Shown one piece after another: positions 40,813 through 51,774 of a stretch of DNA of 64,000 nucleotides (position 1 is its first letter; every line of letters starts with the position of its first letter). Origin of the DNA: Tilletiopsis washingtonensis (lineage: Eukaryota > Basidiomycota > Exobasidiomycetes > Entylomatales). The stretch covers positions 94,362-158,361 of the forward strand of contig NW_020312005.1 in NCBI RefSeq assembly GCF_003144115.1, given 5' to 3'. The notes beneath the pieces were generated by a model. The model was not told the origin of the DNA. It saw only the letters and a list, made by a program, of their open reading frames with translations, and made no database searches. Position numbers and translations under genes: made by a program.

Positions 40813-43021
40813 ATGTCGCCGCTGTCGTGGCTGTGGGGCACGCGCCTCGAGGCCGCGCCCGGCCAGTGCGCCACGCCGTGCGCCTTGCCGGCGCTCTCCA
40901 GCGACGCCGTGCGTCCACCAGCGAGCCCGCGCAGCTACACACACATCATCGTCGGCGCAGGCACCGCCGGCTGTGTGCTGGCCTCGCGCCTCACCGAGGA
41001 CCCGGGCTGCCGCGTGCTGCTGCTCAACCCCGGCCCGCGTGTCAACGACGTGCTCTCGCGCATCCCGCTCATGAGCATTGCGCGCTCCTACACGCCCTAC
41101 TACGCCTACCGCATCGACAGCGTGCCGCAGCGCGGCCTCGACCCGCCGCGCACCGTCAGCATGGTCGCCGGCCGGTGAGCAGCGCCTCGTCATTTGTCTA
41201 TTTCATGCTGACAGTCTGATGTAGCATCGTAGGTGGCTCGAGGTGAGAGCCGCGCATGTATGCCACTCTATCGGGCTCACACCTGTGCAGCGCCATCAAC
41301 GCCTCCGTCTACACCATCGGACCTGATGTCGAGCTCGATGCGTGGGCGGAGCAGCTCGGTGCGCCCAGCTGGAGCGCTGCGTCCTTCAAGGCCCTATTTG
41401 CGCTGCCGCGCCACCGCGGCCAGAAGGACGATGCGCCGGGCCCGTGGCACACCAGCCAGCCCGTCGAGCACCTCTACCCGCTCACGCGCCACGTGCTGCG
41501 GGCCCTGCGCGAGGCTGGCGTGCCCAACGTCGACAATCCGCACGCCGGCGAGGGCGGGCCCGTCGGCACAGGGAGCTTCATCGTCCAGCAAACGCACTTT
41601 CCAGACGGCACAAAGGCGCACGCCGGCAATGCGTTCCTCACCGACTCGGTGCTCGCGCGCCCAAACTTGACGGTCCGTGGCGCCGTTACCATGGAATGCC
41701 CCTGCTGACAAAGTTCGCAGCTCTGCACGGGCGTCAGCGTGCGGCGCATCTACTTTGACACGGCCGGCAACGGGCCGGTGTGCAAGGGCGTCTTCTTCGA
41801 GGATGGCTATTCGGGTGCGTTGCAGCACGACCCATTCGAGTAAGAGCTGACCCGTCCACAGGCAATGCCTTCTTTGCCGCCGCCTCGAGTACCATCCTGT
41901 CTGCCGGCTGCTTCCACACACCGCACCTGCTGCAGCACAGCGGCATCGGGCCACGCTCGCTCCTCGAGCCACACGGCATCCCCGTGCTGCGCGAGCACCC
42001 GCACATCGGCGCCGGCCTGCAGGACCACGTAGCGGTGCCGCTGCAGTTCCTCGTGCCGTACGCCGACTCGTCCATCGCCACGGCCGACGGCATCCGCGCG
42101 GCATGGTACGGCCTGCGCCACGCCTGGGACTACTTTGTGCACGGCACGGGCAGCCTCTGCGCCGCCGGCTTCATGGAGGGCGCCGCGTGGTTCTCGACGC
42201 ACGACCTCGTCGAGGAGGCCGACGGCTCGCTGCGCGTCAAGTGCAAGGACCCACGGAGCAGCGTGGTGCGTGCGGCATCGAAGAGGCGCGGGGTGAGCTT
42301 ACGCTGACATCTGCACGCAGGCCGACATTGAGCTGCTCTTCACTACCTTGTGGGTGTGGTTGGCGCATCACAGACGCGCTTGAGCTCACTCTGTGCCCGC
42401 AGCTGGCTAGACGAGGCCCTGCCGCGCTACGCCGGCATGGAGGACGGCACGATGGGCGTGTCAGGCATGCTCGTCGTGCTCACCCAGCCAGCGTCGTCTG
42501 GCAGCGTGGCGCCATCATCGGCCGACCCGCGCGATCCCCCGCTGCTCGACGCCGGCTACCTGACGGACGCGGACGGCTCGGACGTGGCACGCCTCTCGCG
42601 AGCCGTCAAGTTCGCCATGGGCCTGGCACACGGCATCAACCAGAGCGGCTACACGTGGATGCCCGCCTCGGTGCCCGGCCGCGACGCCATGAGCGGCGCA
42701 TGGACGTTCGAGGGACACGAGGACGTCACGCGCGACATGAAGCCGACCGACTTCCTCGACCCGCACCTCGTGCCCGACGCCGCCGTTGAGGCGTACGTGC
42801 GGCGCCATGCACGCGCCATCTACCACGGCACATCGACGTGCGCCATGACGGCGCGTAGCGAGCGCAAGCTCGGCGTCGACCCCGAGACCCTCTCGCTCGA
42901 CGCTGTGCGCGGCTTGCGCGTCTGCGATGCCTCCGTCTTTCCTGCCGTGCCGAGCACGCACCCGCAGAGCCTCGTCGTCGCCATGGCCGAGAAGCTCGCG
43001 CGCCAGATGCGCAGCGAGTAG
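40813..43021 (+). CDS. GMC family FAD oxidoreductase
   Basis: A flavoenzyme of the glucose-methanol-choline family; the substrate is unknown, with aryl-alcohol, choline or glucose-type alcohols as options. Seven exons (40813-41174, 41225-41242, 41291-41672, 41721-41814, 41862-42265, 42321-42349, 42403-43021) give 635 residues. The FAD site is [24 protein letters not shown] is completed by an exon of just 18 nt. The second GMC signature is [15 protein letters not shown], and the C-terminal catalytic part has YHGTSTCAM and [15 protein letters not shown]. The second active-site residue, usually His or Asn in HIQ/HPN, falls at THPQ. No signal peptide is evident, so it is probably intracellular. 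Donor choice after SSV at 42265 is the only ambiguous splice. The stop lies 45 bp from the convergent DDHD gene. Confidence 0.9.
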
Positions 43022-43066
43022 CTCGCAATCTATGTATACCAGGGCCACTCTGTCTGTTCTCCCTCG

Positions 43067-46000
43067 TCACTCCGAGCGCTCTAGTCGCTGGCGTGCCTGC
43101 GTCAGCGCCTCGCGCGAGCTGAAGAGTGTGGCGAGGAAGAAGTCGGCAAAGCCGGCGTCTGTCCAGCTGTGAGGCAGAGCGTCAGCCGACGTCAAGCAGC
43201 GGAGGCCAAGCGAGACGCACTATCCTGCGTGGCTGTAGAGCATTTCCTGCGTCGCTGCGTCAGCAAGGAGCCTGTGCTGAGCGGTCTAGCGATACTCGAC
43301 TGACGAGGTATTGATGTGACAGGAGCGTAGGCTGCAGCGGGATGACATAGTCGACGGAGCCGAGCGGTGAGAGAGCGCGGATGCGTCGCTCGGCGCGGTC
43401 CCGCTCCTCCTCGGTGAGCGTGGGTGCGCCAGCGCTCGTGGGCGTCGGCGGGTCGGTGGCGGACTGCGGCGGCCTGGGCTCGTCCATGGAGCCGCGCGGC
43501 GACGCCTCGGCGCTTGACGAGCCGACTGTGGAGGCGGAGCGAGCGCCACGGCGCTCGGCGTACGCTGGCTTGGCCTTGCGCGGCGTCAGTCGCTGCAGCC
43601 ACTTCGGGTTCGCCGAGCCGGTTGACGTGCTGGGCTCGGCGCTGCCGAGCGTCTCGAGACCGCCGCCGTCCGGCGCGTCCTTCTCGTCTTGAGTCGCCGC
43701 GGCAGGTGCGTGCGAGGAGCGGCCCCAGGACGCAAAGATGCCGCCGCTGGACGTGCCGGACGCCAGTGCGCCGGGCTGCCCGCGCAGTATCGACGCCACA
43801 GCACGCGAGATGACAACCGGCCGAATGACCTGTGCAAGCCTGCAGAGAAATGTCAGGCGGCCGCACAGCTGCTGAACTACCGCGTAGCTCACTTTGCGTC
43901 TGCCGTGAGAGTCAGCCAAGCTCACATTCCACGCGCCACAGCTCCACACTCACCGACACATGGGTTCAAGCGCGTGCCGACCGGATCCGTGGCGGAGAAG
44001 ATGTTGAAGATGCTATGAAGACCCGGCGTCAGCTGCAACATCTCTTTGCATGCCTCGAGCCACTCACCGATCGACGGCCAAGCAGCCGTAGCGTCCTGCG
44101 CGCACGACTGACTCGTCCTTGGCGTCGCCCTGCGTGCCCTCCCGCCCACGTCGCGCAATGAGCTGCGCGCGGTTGAGCCACATGAAAAGAGAGACGGGCG
44201 AGCCGAGCAGGTAGAGACTGCACACGTCAAACGCCAGCTGCGACTCGTACGAGCTCGGCTTGGCCGCGGCGTGCGTGGGTTGCGCCGAGAGTCTCAAGGA
44301 AACACGTCAGCGCTGGAACGGCCTGAAGTGCCAAGGCAGCTCACACATCCGTGGCGATGGCCGCGCCGAGACTGTGCGCGATCAGATGTGTCTTGCCGCC
44401 CTTCTCGAGGAACTCGCTGTGCCAACACGCTATCAGCGAGACTCGGTCTTAGTGCGTCGTCCAAGCCTTGGCACGCACGGATTGCGCTGCATGAACAAGC
44501 GCCAGACAAAGTTCGTCTGAGCGCGCACGCGGTTCAAGATTTCCGCCTGTGTTCGAGCCATCGTCAGCGGAAGAGGCGCGCAAGCGAGTGCTATGTGGCA
44601 CGCACTCGATGCTGCGAGAGGTAGAAGGGGATGTCGAGGAAGACGCCAGAAATCTGTGGAGCGAAGGAATGAGTCCGTCGGACGAGAAGCTTAGTGCATG
44701 CTGCATCGACTGACAAGCTGCTTGACAAGCGGGATCTGGCGGCGACGGGAGCTGTCAGCAGCGGTGCAATTATCCTGGCGCTTCTCTACACACGCTGTCC
44801 TTCTCGCCCGCGCCAAAGATCTGGTCGAGCTGGAACACGTTGTCAAAGTGCTCGCCGTCGGCATCCTCCTCTGCGCGCGGCGGCTCAAAGTCCTCGAGCG
44901 TGGCGCGCCACATGACAGGCAGGAACTGCACGCGCTTGCCGGCCAGCAGAGAAGCCATGCCGCCGCCGCCGACGTCCGAGGGTGGAGCGGCTGAGGCGCG
45001 CTTGGCCATGAGGGAGCGCATGTTGGAGACTCTGCAGGGACACCTGGTGAGCAGCAGTCGAGCAGGCAGCAACGTGAACGCTCACGCAAGGGCAAAGTCC
45101 ATCGACTTCCACTCTTCGGCTAGCTTCTGCCCGATGCCGTGCCAGACCTGCGCTAGGTGATCAGCTGTGGCTCATACGCAGCCGGGCGTCAGACCTCACC
45201 AGCACTGTGCGAAGATGTCAGCCATGCAACGGTCAGGCCTCACGCAAGATCCACTCACCGAGATGCTCCGGCCCGTCATCTTCCTCCTCCACCTCCTTCT
45301 CCGGCTCGTACTCCTCGTCCTCGTTGGCCGCAAGGCCGGCGCTCTCCTTGCTGCGCTCCTCCTCGGCCTCCTTGCGCTCGCCGCCGACGGCCTTGAGGCC
45401 GCTGGCCTGCATGCGCGCGTCATCCACTGCTGCCTTGAGGCTGGCCGCATCATCGCCCTTGGTGAAGGCAGAGAGACTGGCCGCCGACGACGTGAGCGCC
45501 GTCAGCCGCGTGCCGAGGTTGCCAAAGAGCCCGCTGCTCGTGGACGCGGAGGACGTCGAGGCACTGCGCTCCTTCTTCGTCTCGGCCGGCGGTGCAGCAT
45601 CGCTCGCTTCAGAGGCCGCCGGCTCTGCTGTAGCCGCCGCGCCACCTTCTGATGCGGCTTCGTCTTGCGGCTTTGGCTCCTCCTTGGTATCGACCGCATC
45701 AGCAGCCTGCTGTTCTGTTTTCTCCGCGGTGCCTGTCTCTGTCTTCTCTGCACTAGTCTCCTCGAGCTTTGGCCGCCCCTTCTCCAAGCTCCGCCGGATG
45801 CGCTCCTTGGGTGTGAGGTTGCGCTGCGCAATGGCCTCCTGCTCCGTCTCCGTCGACTGCTCCTTGAGCTCGCGCGCCGCCTCGGCGGCATTGGCCTTGG
45901 CCGCGGCGCTCTGCGGCTTCTTGGCGGGTGCCGGCGCTGCAGCGCTTGGCTCCTTGCCGCGCGTGCCGAGCAGACGGCGTGCGTTGTCGAAGCCGCGTGC

Positions 46001-47021
46001 CAGGAGCGTGCCTCCCTGTGGCCTGCATCAGCATTCCGCACCCCGCCTCTGTGCACTCCCAGCTCACCGAGTGCTCGCCCGCCCATGCCGTCCAGAGCAT
46101 CTTGCCCATGCGCGTGCCCACATCCTCGCGGTACAGGCGCGCCAAGTGCGGGCCGAGGAAGATGACGTAGGCGCCGGGCATGCTGGCGAGGTGGCACTGC
46201 AGCTTCGCCTCGGCGTCGGCGCCCTGCGACACGGACGCGCGCAGCTCGTCGGCGTACGACGGCAGCCATGGCCGGATGGACCTGCAGGGCGATGCATCAG
46301 TGGCATGCGCAATCGGTGTGCAGACGCGCGCATGCTCACCCATACAGCTCCTCGAGCTCAAGCGCGACGGCATCGCTCAGCGGCGAGAGCTTGCTGGCGT
46401 CGAGGAACCAGGTGCCGCGACGCACAGGCGTCGGCGCGCTCTTCCAGAAGACGGGTGAGAGCTGCGGCGGAGAGCTATCAGCGGTGGTGCAGATGTTGTG
46501 GGCATAGCGCTAGCTACGGCTGTCCTGAGCCATGCGACGACGAGCGTGGCTTGCGCCGTGGTCGTGACAGCTGCGGCCCTGCCTGCGCGGTCGCACATGG
46601 CTCGCGGCATTGGCGTTGCCGCAGCGCACCTGCGGCCTGCCGCATGCCCCTCCAATCTGCGTCCGCACTGCTGCATGCCTGGTCCGCCACGCACCTGCAG
46701 CTTGCGCAGGTCGACCTCGTACAGGCGGTCCTCGGCGACGGGCACGCGCCAGCTCTCGAGGGCGCGGTCGGGGTCGGGCGCCGGCTGCGCGGCGTCTTTG
46801 TCCTTGCTCTCGGCCCACGCCTTGCGCTCCTCTGCGCTCCTCTCCCAGCCGCGCTGCAGCACGCGGTCGTCGCGCGCACCAAACGCCGCCCAGCTGCTCG
46901 CCTTGGCGTCGGCGGCGTGCAGCCAGCGGTGCTGCAGCGGCGGCACGGCGGCGTGCAGGCTCGGCGTCGAGGCGGCGCGCAGGAAGCGCGCGCGCTGCGG
47001 CGTCGGCTGCTCGGCGGCCAT
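43067..47021 (-). CDS. DDHD-domain phospholipase A1
   Basis: A PA-PLA1-type lipase of the family including yeast YOR022C, acting on phospholipids at ER, Golgi or mitochondria. Seventeen exons give 961 residues: 46695-47021, 46340-46461, 46068-46281, 45259-46015, 45200-45204, 45086-45147, 44794-45031, 44715-44735, 44606-44653, 44479-44546, 44345-44416, 44068-44292, 43954-44012, 43893-43899, 43305-43839, 43221-43246, 43067-43166. Exons 5 and 14 are microexons of 5 and 7 nt. Each restores the frame and completes a conserved block (HLVLVWHGIGQKL; NPCVDAKLAQVIRP). The lipase serine lies in HLIAHSLGAA. DDHD-domain parts include DVCSLYLLGSPVSLF, NIFSATDPVGTRLNP, DYVIPL and HQYLEMLYSHAGYWTD. An acidic low-complexity stretch spans about residues 225-460. 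A longer N-terminus from the Met at 47219, Arg-rich and presequence-like, is possible. Confidence 0.9.
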
Positions 47022-47833
47022 GCTGGCGAGGAGCAGCTGCAGCAGCGACGCGGCGGGCGGAGTGTGTGTGCGGTGGTCGCTGCCGGAAGAGCAGCGGCGG
47101 CGGTGGTGGTGGTGGCCGGGACGCAGGACAGCACGCACGAGGCCCGGCGTGTCCGGCGCGCGCCGCCTCCACACGGCACGCGCCGCACGCAGCGCGCAGT
47201 AAGAGTCGCCCAGCCTCATCGCATGCGCCGTGCTGTGCCGCTGCTTGTGCGGCGCAGAGGATGGGGCAGTGAGAGGGTGGAGCAAGCAAGTGGAGCGACG
47301 CTGACGAGAACGTCTGGCCCAGCCATGACCTGTCCATCACCGCGCGTGCCGACGAGTGCGCAAGGAGCCGGATCTGCTGGCCGCAAAGCACGGCACTCTG
47401 GTCCTGCATCTCCGCACAGGGGCGTGTGACCAGCCCGTTGCGTCCTCGAGCCGCGCCTGACGCCGGCCGCGCTTGCCTGTCCACTCCGCAGGGCCTCACT
47501 GCATTCTGGCGGTCAAGGGGACGCTCTGTGCCTGCCTGAACAGGGACAGAGAGAGGTGTGGGCTGGAGGTGCTTATCTCGGGACGGCGTAGGAGCGGTGA
47601 TGCGGTCCCACACTCGACTGCGTGGGAACGGCGGCGCACCGCCGTGCCGCTTTCAACTTGCGGCGCGGCAGCAGCAGCCCGGCACTCAGACTCGGCGTGG
47701 TGCGGGGAACTCGCCGAGCGGCCTTGCTCGGCTCCGGTCAGCCAGTTGCAGCGGGCAGGCCAGCAGCCCAGAAAGGCAGCTTGGAGGCAGATCTCGCCAG
47801 GGCAGCGCCTCTCTCTCCACCACCACCACCGCC
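47022..47833. other. Divergent intergenic region
   Basis: 812 bp between the starts of the DDHD lipase (minus) and the second dehydrogenase (plus). It carries the second copy of the conserved 67-bp element at 47547-47614. The last 30 bp before ATG 47834 are a CACCACCACCACC leader typical of this genome. Confidence 0.5.
47547..47614 (+). ncRNA. Conserved 67-bp non-coding element, copy 2
   Basis: From CAGAGAGAGGTG to GATGCGGTCCCACACT. It pairs with 36681-36746. Here it lies 220 bp upstream of the start codon of a dehydrogenase gene, so it could be in a 5' leader or promoter. Differences between copies are scattered and include small gaps, so protein coding does not explain the conservation. 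Function unknown; the RNA label is tentative. Confidence 0.35.
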
Positions 47834-49200
47834 ATGCCGCCGATCCCCAGCATCTACGACACGCACTGCGCCGGCGCCGGCCTGCTCGCCAGCACGCCCG
47901 TGTGGGGCGCCTTCAAGCGCTTCCGCCACCGCTACTTCAGCGACGACGCCAACGCGTTCCCCGAGCCGCCGGCGTGCGACCTCACGGGGCAGAACGTCAT
48001 CGTCTCGGGCGCCAACTCGGGCATCGGCTTCGAAGCGGCGGCACTGTTCGCCGCGCGCGGCGCCAGCGTCGTCCTCGCCTGCCGCGCGCCGCCGCCGCAC
48101 GAGCCGCACCCCGACGCCGCCATCGACAGCATCCTGGCGCGCCACAGGCACGTCAAGCGCGAGAACCTCGAGTGGTGGACGCTCGACTGCGGCGACAGGC
48201 AGAGCATCCTGGCCTTTGGGCGGCGCTGGCGCGAGAGCGGGCGCACGTGCGACATTCTGTGCAACAATGCCGGCAGTGCCTTTGGCGCCCTCATCCACAC
48301 CAAGGACGGCGTCGAGCTGACGCGGCAGGTGAGCCGCGCGAGAGCCAGGCCTCGCGAGCCTGCCGAGTGCTCACACCCGCCGGCAGGTCAACTTCCTCTC
48401 GCACTGCCTCCTCACCTTCCTCATCCTGCCGTCCATGCGCAACGCCAAGGCGCCGCGCGTCGTCAACACGTGCAGCATCTTCCACTTTGGCGGGCGCCTC
48501 GACTTCAGCAACATGGACTACGAGCGCGCACCCAAGACGGCGCGCGGCCTCGGCGGCACGCTGAGCTACTGCGACAGCAAGGTGAGCAGCGAGGGGCCGG
48601 GCGGTGGCCAAAGCTGCAGGGGACACCAGCGTGGTAACCCGCAGTGGCCACCGCCTGCGGCTGGACAGACCTCCTGCTGACACCTGACCCAGCTCTGGCT
48701 GCTGATGTGGACGCGCGAGCTGCAGAAGCGCCTCTCGCGCTCGCAGCACTACCGCCACGTCATCGCACACGGCGTGCACCCCGGCGTGAGTAGCGATCCT
48801 CGCTTGTACCTCTGCACCGCACACTCATCCTCCGCAGTTCGTGAGCACCAACATCTGGAACCAGCCGCACATCAAGGAGCTGCCGTGGGTGCTGCAGTGG
48901 CTGCTCGTCAAGGTCATCGGCCTCTTCTCCATCTCGCCGCAGCAGGGCTCGCTGTGCCTCACGTACGCCGCGCTGCACCCGGCCTACGGCTTCACGCCCG
49001 CGCAGCTCGCCGAGTACCCGGCGCGCGGCGAGAGCGCCAAGATTGGCGGCCTCTTCTTCAACCGCACCAAGCCCGGCGTCACGCGCCCCGAGGTCGACGA
49101 CCCCGTCGCGACGGCGCGCCTCTTCGAGCGCGCGCTGCAGGACGTCGGCGGCAAGGAGGTCGCCGAGGACGTGCCGGGCGCCGCGCCGGGCCTGGAGTGA
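47834..49200 (+). CDS. Short-chain dehydrogenase, retinol-dehydrogenase-like
   Basis: An NAD(P)-dependent oxidoreductase; lipid, retinoid-like or steroid substrates are typical for the subfamily, but none can be assigned. Four exons (47834-48328, 48387-48581, 48693-48785, 48838-49200) give 381 residues. The cofactor motif is VSGANSGIGFEAA near residue 58, then VVLACRAP, DILCNNAG and the active-site YCDSK (YxxxK), with HPGFVSTNIW after it. The C-terminal part has a hydrophobic stretch (WLLVKVIGLFSI) that may dip into a membrane. All three introns are phase 0. The substrate loop ends with KPGVTRPEVDD. Unlike the dehydrogenase at 3740-5069, this one keeps all classical motifs. Confidence 0.9.
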
Positions 49201-49332
49201 CGTGGCATAGACGTAGCCCGGATCTGCTTATGTATGCGCAATGGACCGCGTGCGTAGCGTGGCCAGAGCTGTTCTCAGGCACGGCCGGGTGTCCAAGTGG
49301 GTATAAGTTGCCGCGTCTGCCCGCCAGAAGCG

Positions 49333-50843
49333 TCATGCGACATCGGTGTGCCATCGCTGCACGACATTGGCTGTGCGCTCATCGCGGTAAGCGCGCTGCG
49401 CCACCCTAGCACCACACCACTCACGATGGCTGCGCGAGATGCCGCGCCATGCCACGGCGCCAAACGGCTCCTCGGCGGCGCCCCAGAGGTCCTGCGCCGG
49501 CACGTCGGACTTGCGCGCCTCCAGTGCCTTGGCGCCGCTGTTGCCCAGCAGCGACTCCGGCAGCGGCTCGACGACGGAGCTGAGCGCGGGCATGGAGAAG
49601 AATGCGACCTGTCGGTGAGGGAAGAAGTGCAGAGCGCAGAGCGCAACAATGGAGAGCGACACAGCCATCAGCACTTGCACGCCCCTCGCCTCGCCGCTGC
49701 GACGCACCGAGTAGCGTTCCTGGCCGCCGGCCTCGCTGCGCACGCGGTGCGTCGCCGCCACCAGGGCGCCGCGCGAGACGCGCTCCAGCTGCTGGCCGGC
49801 ATTGACGACGATGCAGCCAGGGCGGTGCGGCACGTCGACCCACTCGCCGGTGCCCAGCTGCACCTGCAGGCCCTTCGCTGTGTCCGTCGCTAGCAGTGTG
49901 AGCCTGCGAGGGCCGTCAGCAACGCAAGCAAGGGGCCGGAGCAGAGACCGCTCACCAGCCGCCGTCCTTGTGTGCGCCGACGCCCTGCTCGCCTTTCCTC
50001 TCTGTGCCATCCACTGCACTGCCGGCCGGGTAGCGGATGGCCTTCATGCGCGCGTAGCCGTCGTCCTGCTCGGAGCGCATGTAGCACTCCAGCGCGCCAG
50101 CTGGCAGCTGCAACGCCGCCTCGAGCGCCCGTGTCAGCTGCGCCGCCAGCTGCTGTGCGGCGGCAAAGTAGGCGAGCGTGGTGTCGCGGTGCGCCGGCAG
50201 CGCGGCGTCGGGCAAAAACTGGTTCGGGCCCAGCAGGCGGTGCGGCACAAACGATGACGAAGGCCGCGAGGACACTTCGGGTGCGTAGTCGATCTGCGCC
50301 GTGGGACGGAGCGTCAGCGGCGACGGCGGCGGCAGCGCGCGCTCTGCGCCGCACCTGGTCGCGGTGGTCCGTCTGGCCCTGCGTCAGCTCGCTGCCGAAG
50401 GGCGAGTAGCCGCTGCGGGAAGGCACGTCAGCCGCGGCGTGCTCCAGCATCCAGAGCTCCACGTCTGCTCCTGCGCTGCACTGATGCTGCTGCACGCGAC
50501 CGATTCCACTGCGCCTCTGGACGCATTCAGCCTCTTCTCCCACCGCCGCCCCTCCTTGTGTGCTCCTCTGCTCCGCTCACTCTCTCTCTCTCTCTCTGCC
50601 CGCTCTCCGTGTCACGTACCGGAATGCGGCGCTCTGCTCCATGGCGATGCGCATGCGCGTCTCGCGCGGCAGGGCAAAGAAGGCGTGCGAGAGGGCAAAG
50701 ATGTCCTGCCGCAGCGCCTCGAGCGGCGAGGCGGCGAGATAGACGAAGCCGACGTGCTGCATGGCGTGCAGCAGCTGTGCCAGTGCCGCCGGCTCGTGTG
50801 CGGCGAGGGCGGCGTGGTCGATGCTGGGCCAGGCGGCGGACAT
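49333..50843 (-). CDS. Isopenicillin N synthase-like 2OG-Fe(II) oxygenase
   Basis: A non-heme iron oxygenase; natural substrates of such fungal enzymes are diverse and unknown here. Six exons (50620-50843, 50355-50412, 49956-50293, 49708-49903, 49425-49608, 49333-49370) give 345 residues. The N-terminal DIOX_N part has LAQLLHAMQHVGFVYL and FALPRETRMRIAM. RGYSPFGSE follows across the first intron (207 bp). Iron ligands are the HxD in GAHKDGGWLTLL and the distal His in AATHRV; the 2OG-binding Arg would be in the RVR or ERYS region. After it come VAFFSMPALSSVVEPLP and the end SHPNVVQRWH, which matches the family once the last 54-bp intron is removed. The gene has a CTCT run just inside the first intron. 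Confidence 0.88.
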
Positions 50844-51774
50844 GATGGTGGTGGTGCAGAAGAAAGAGCGGGGCCAGCGGCAGCCGTGTCTGATGGGCGC
50901 CGCGTGCAGGTGTGGGCGCGGCGAGCACGCCATCCACTTCCAGGCCGCCGAGGTGCTCCGTGCGCCGCGGCCAGCCGTACGAGGTGCTCCGTGCGCCGCC
51001 GCGTGCGCGGCCAGCTGGGTGCGCCTTAAGTTTGAGTTGTCCCTTTTGTATTCACCGCCTGGCGCAACCAGACAAGATGATGCTTCTTCTTCTCTCGCCA
51101 GTGCAGAATTGCCGGTGCTGCATGCGTGGTCCGGCGCGGCATGGCATTCTCTGAGCTGCGTGCAGCCGAAGGTGTCAGTGAGCGCACAGACAGGTGTGTG
51201 TTCGCCGATGCCAAGCCGGCGGAGCGCGGTGAGAGCATGCACATGTACCTCGGGGAGCGAGCGTGCGAAGTCTGGCCTCGCTGCTGAGACGCAAAAGAGG
51301 GCGTGAATGAGGGCCGAGCGAAGAGGAAGCTGCTGGAGACAGGAAGACTCAAAGGCAAGGGCGAGATTGCCGCACCCCGCAGTGAGGTCCGCACGAGCCG
51401 CTGTACCCCGCAAGCAGAAGGTCTCGCCGAGCAAGCCTAGCGCCGGAAATCTGTAAATCAGCGGATCAGCGCCGAGGCGGGTAGAGGCAGGACGCGAGCC
51501 GCCGCCGTGCGGTGACGCATGGATGATGGCCGACGTGCGGCGGAAGCGCCGCAGATGCGGTGCGGAGTGCAGCGCGCTAGCCGCTTCTCCCGCCGCGTTC
51601 CTCGCATCACTCGCACCTCTCCACACCACTGACACCGCCGAGGGGCCACAGCCGCAACCAGAGACGCAGCACCTGGCAGCGGCAAGAGGAGTGGCGAGCG
51701 AGGCACACATAAAGCGCGCTGCGAGGGGCACGGGCTGTCGCACGCACCCCCATCCTCCAGCCCCCTCTTCGACG
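50844..51774. promoter_or_regulatory. Divergent intergenic region
   Basis: 931 bp between the oxygenase (minus) and the secreted epimerase (plus). CACATAAAGC about 65 bp upstream of ATG 51775 may be a TATA-like element for the epimerase. A 522-codon minus-strand frame extends across this region from the oxygenase first exon but has no domain; it is an artefact of low stop density. Confidence 0.45.

Noticed and set aside
45207-47429. A 740-codon plus-strand open frame
   Set aside because: It lies antisense to the well-supported DDHD lipase exons and is made of Arg/Ala/Ser-rich low-complexity sequence; high GC makes such shadows common.
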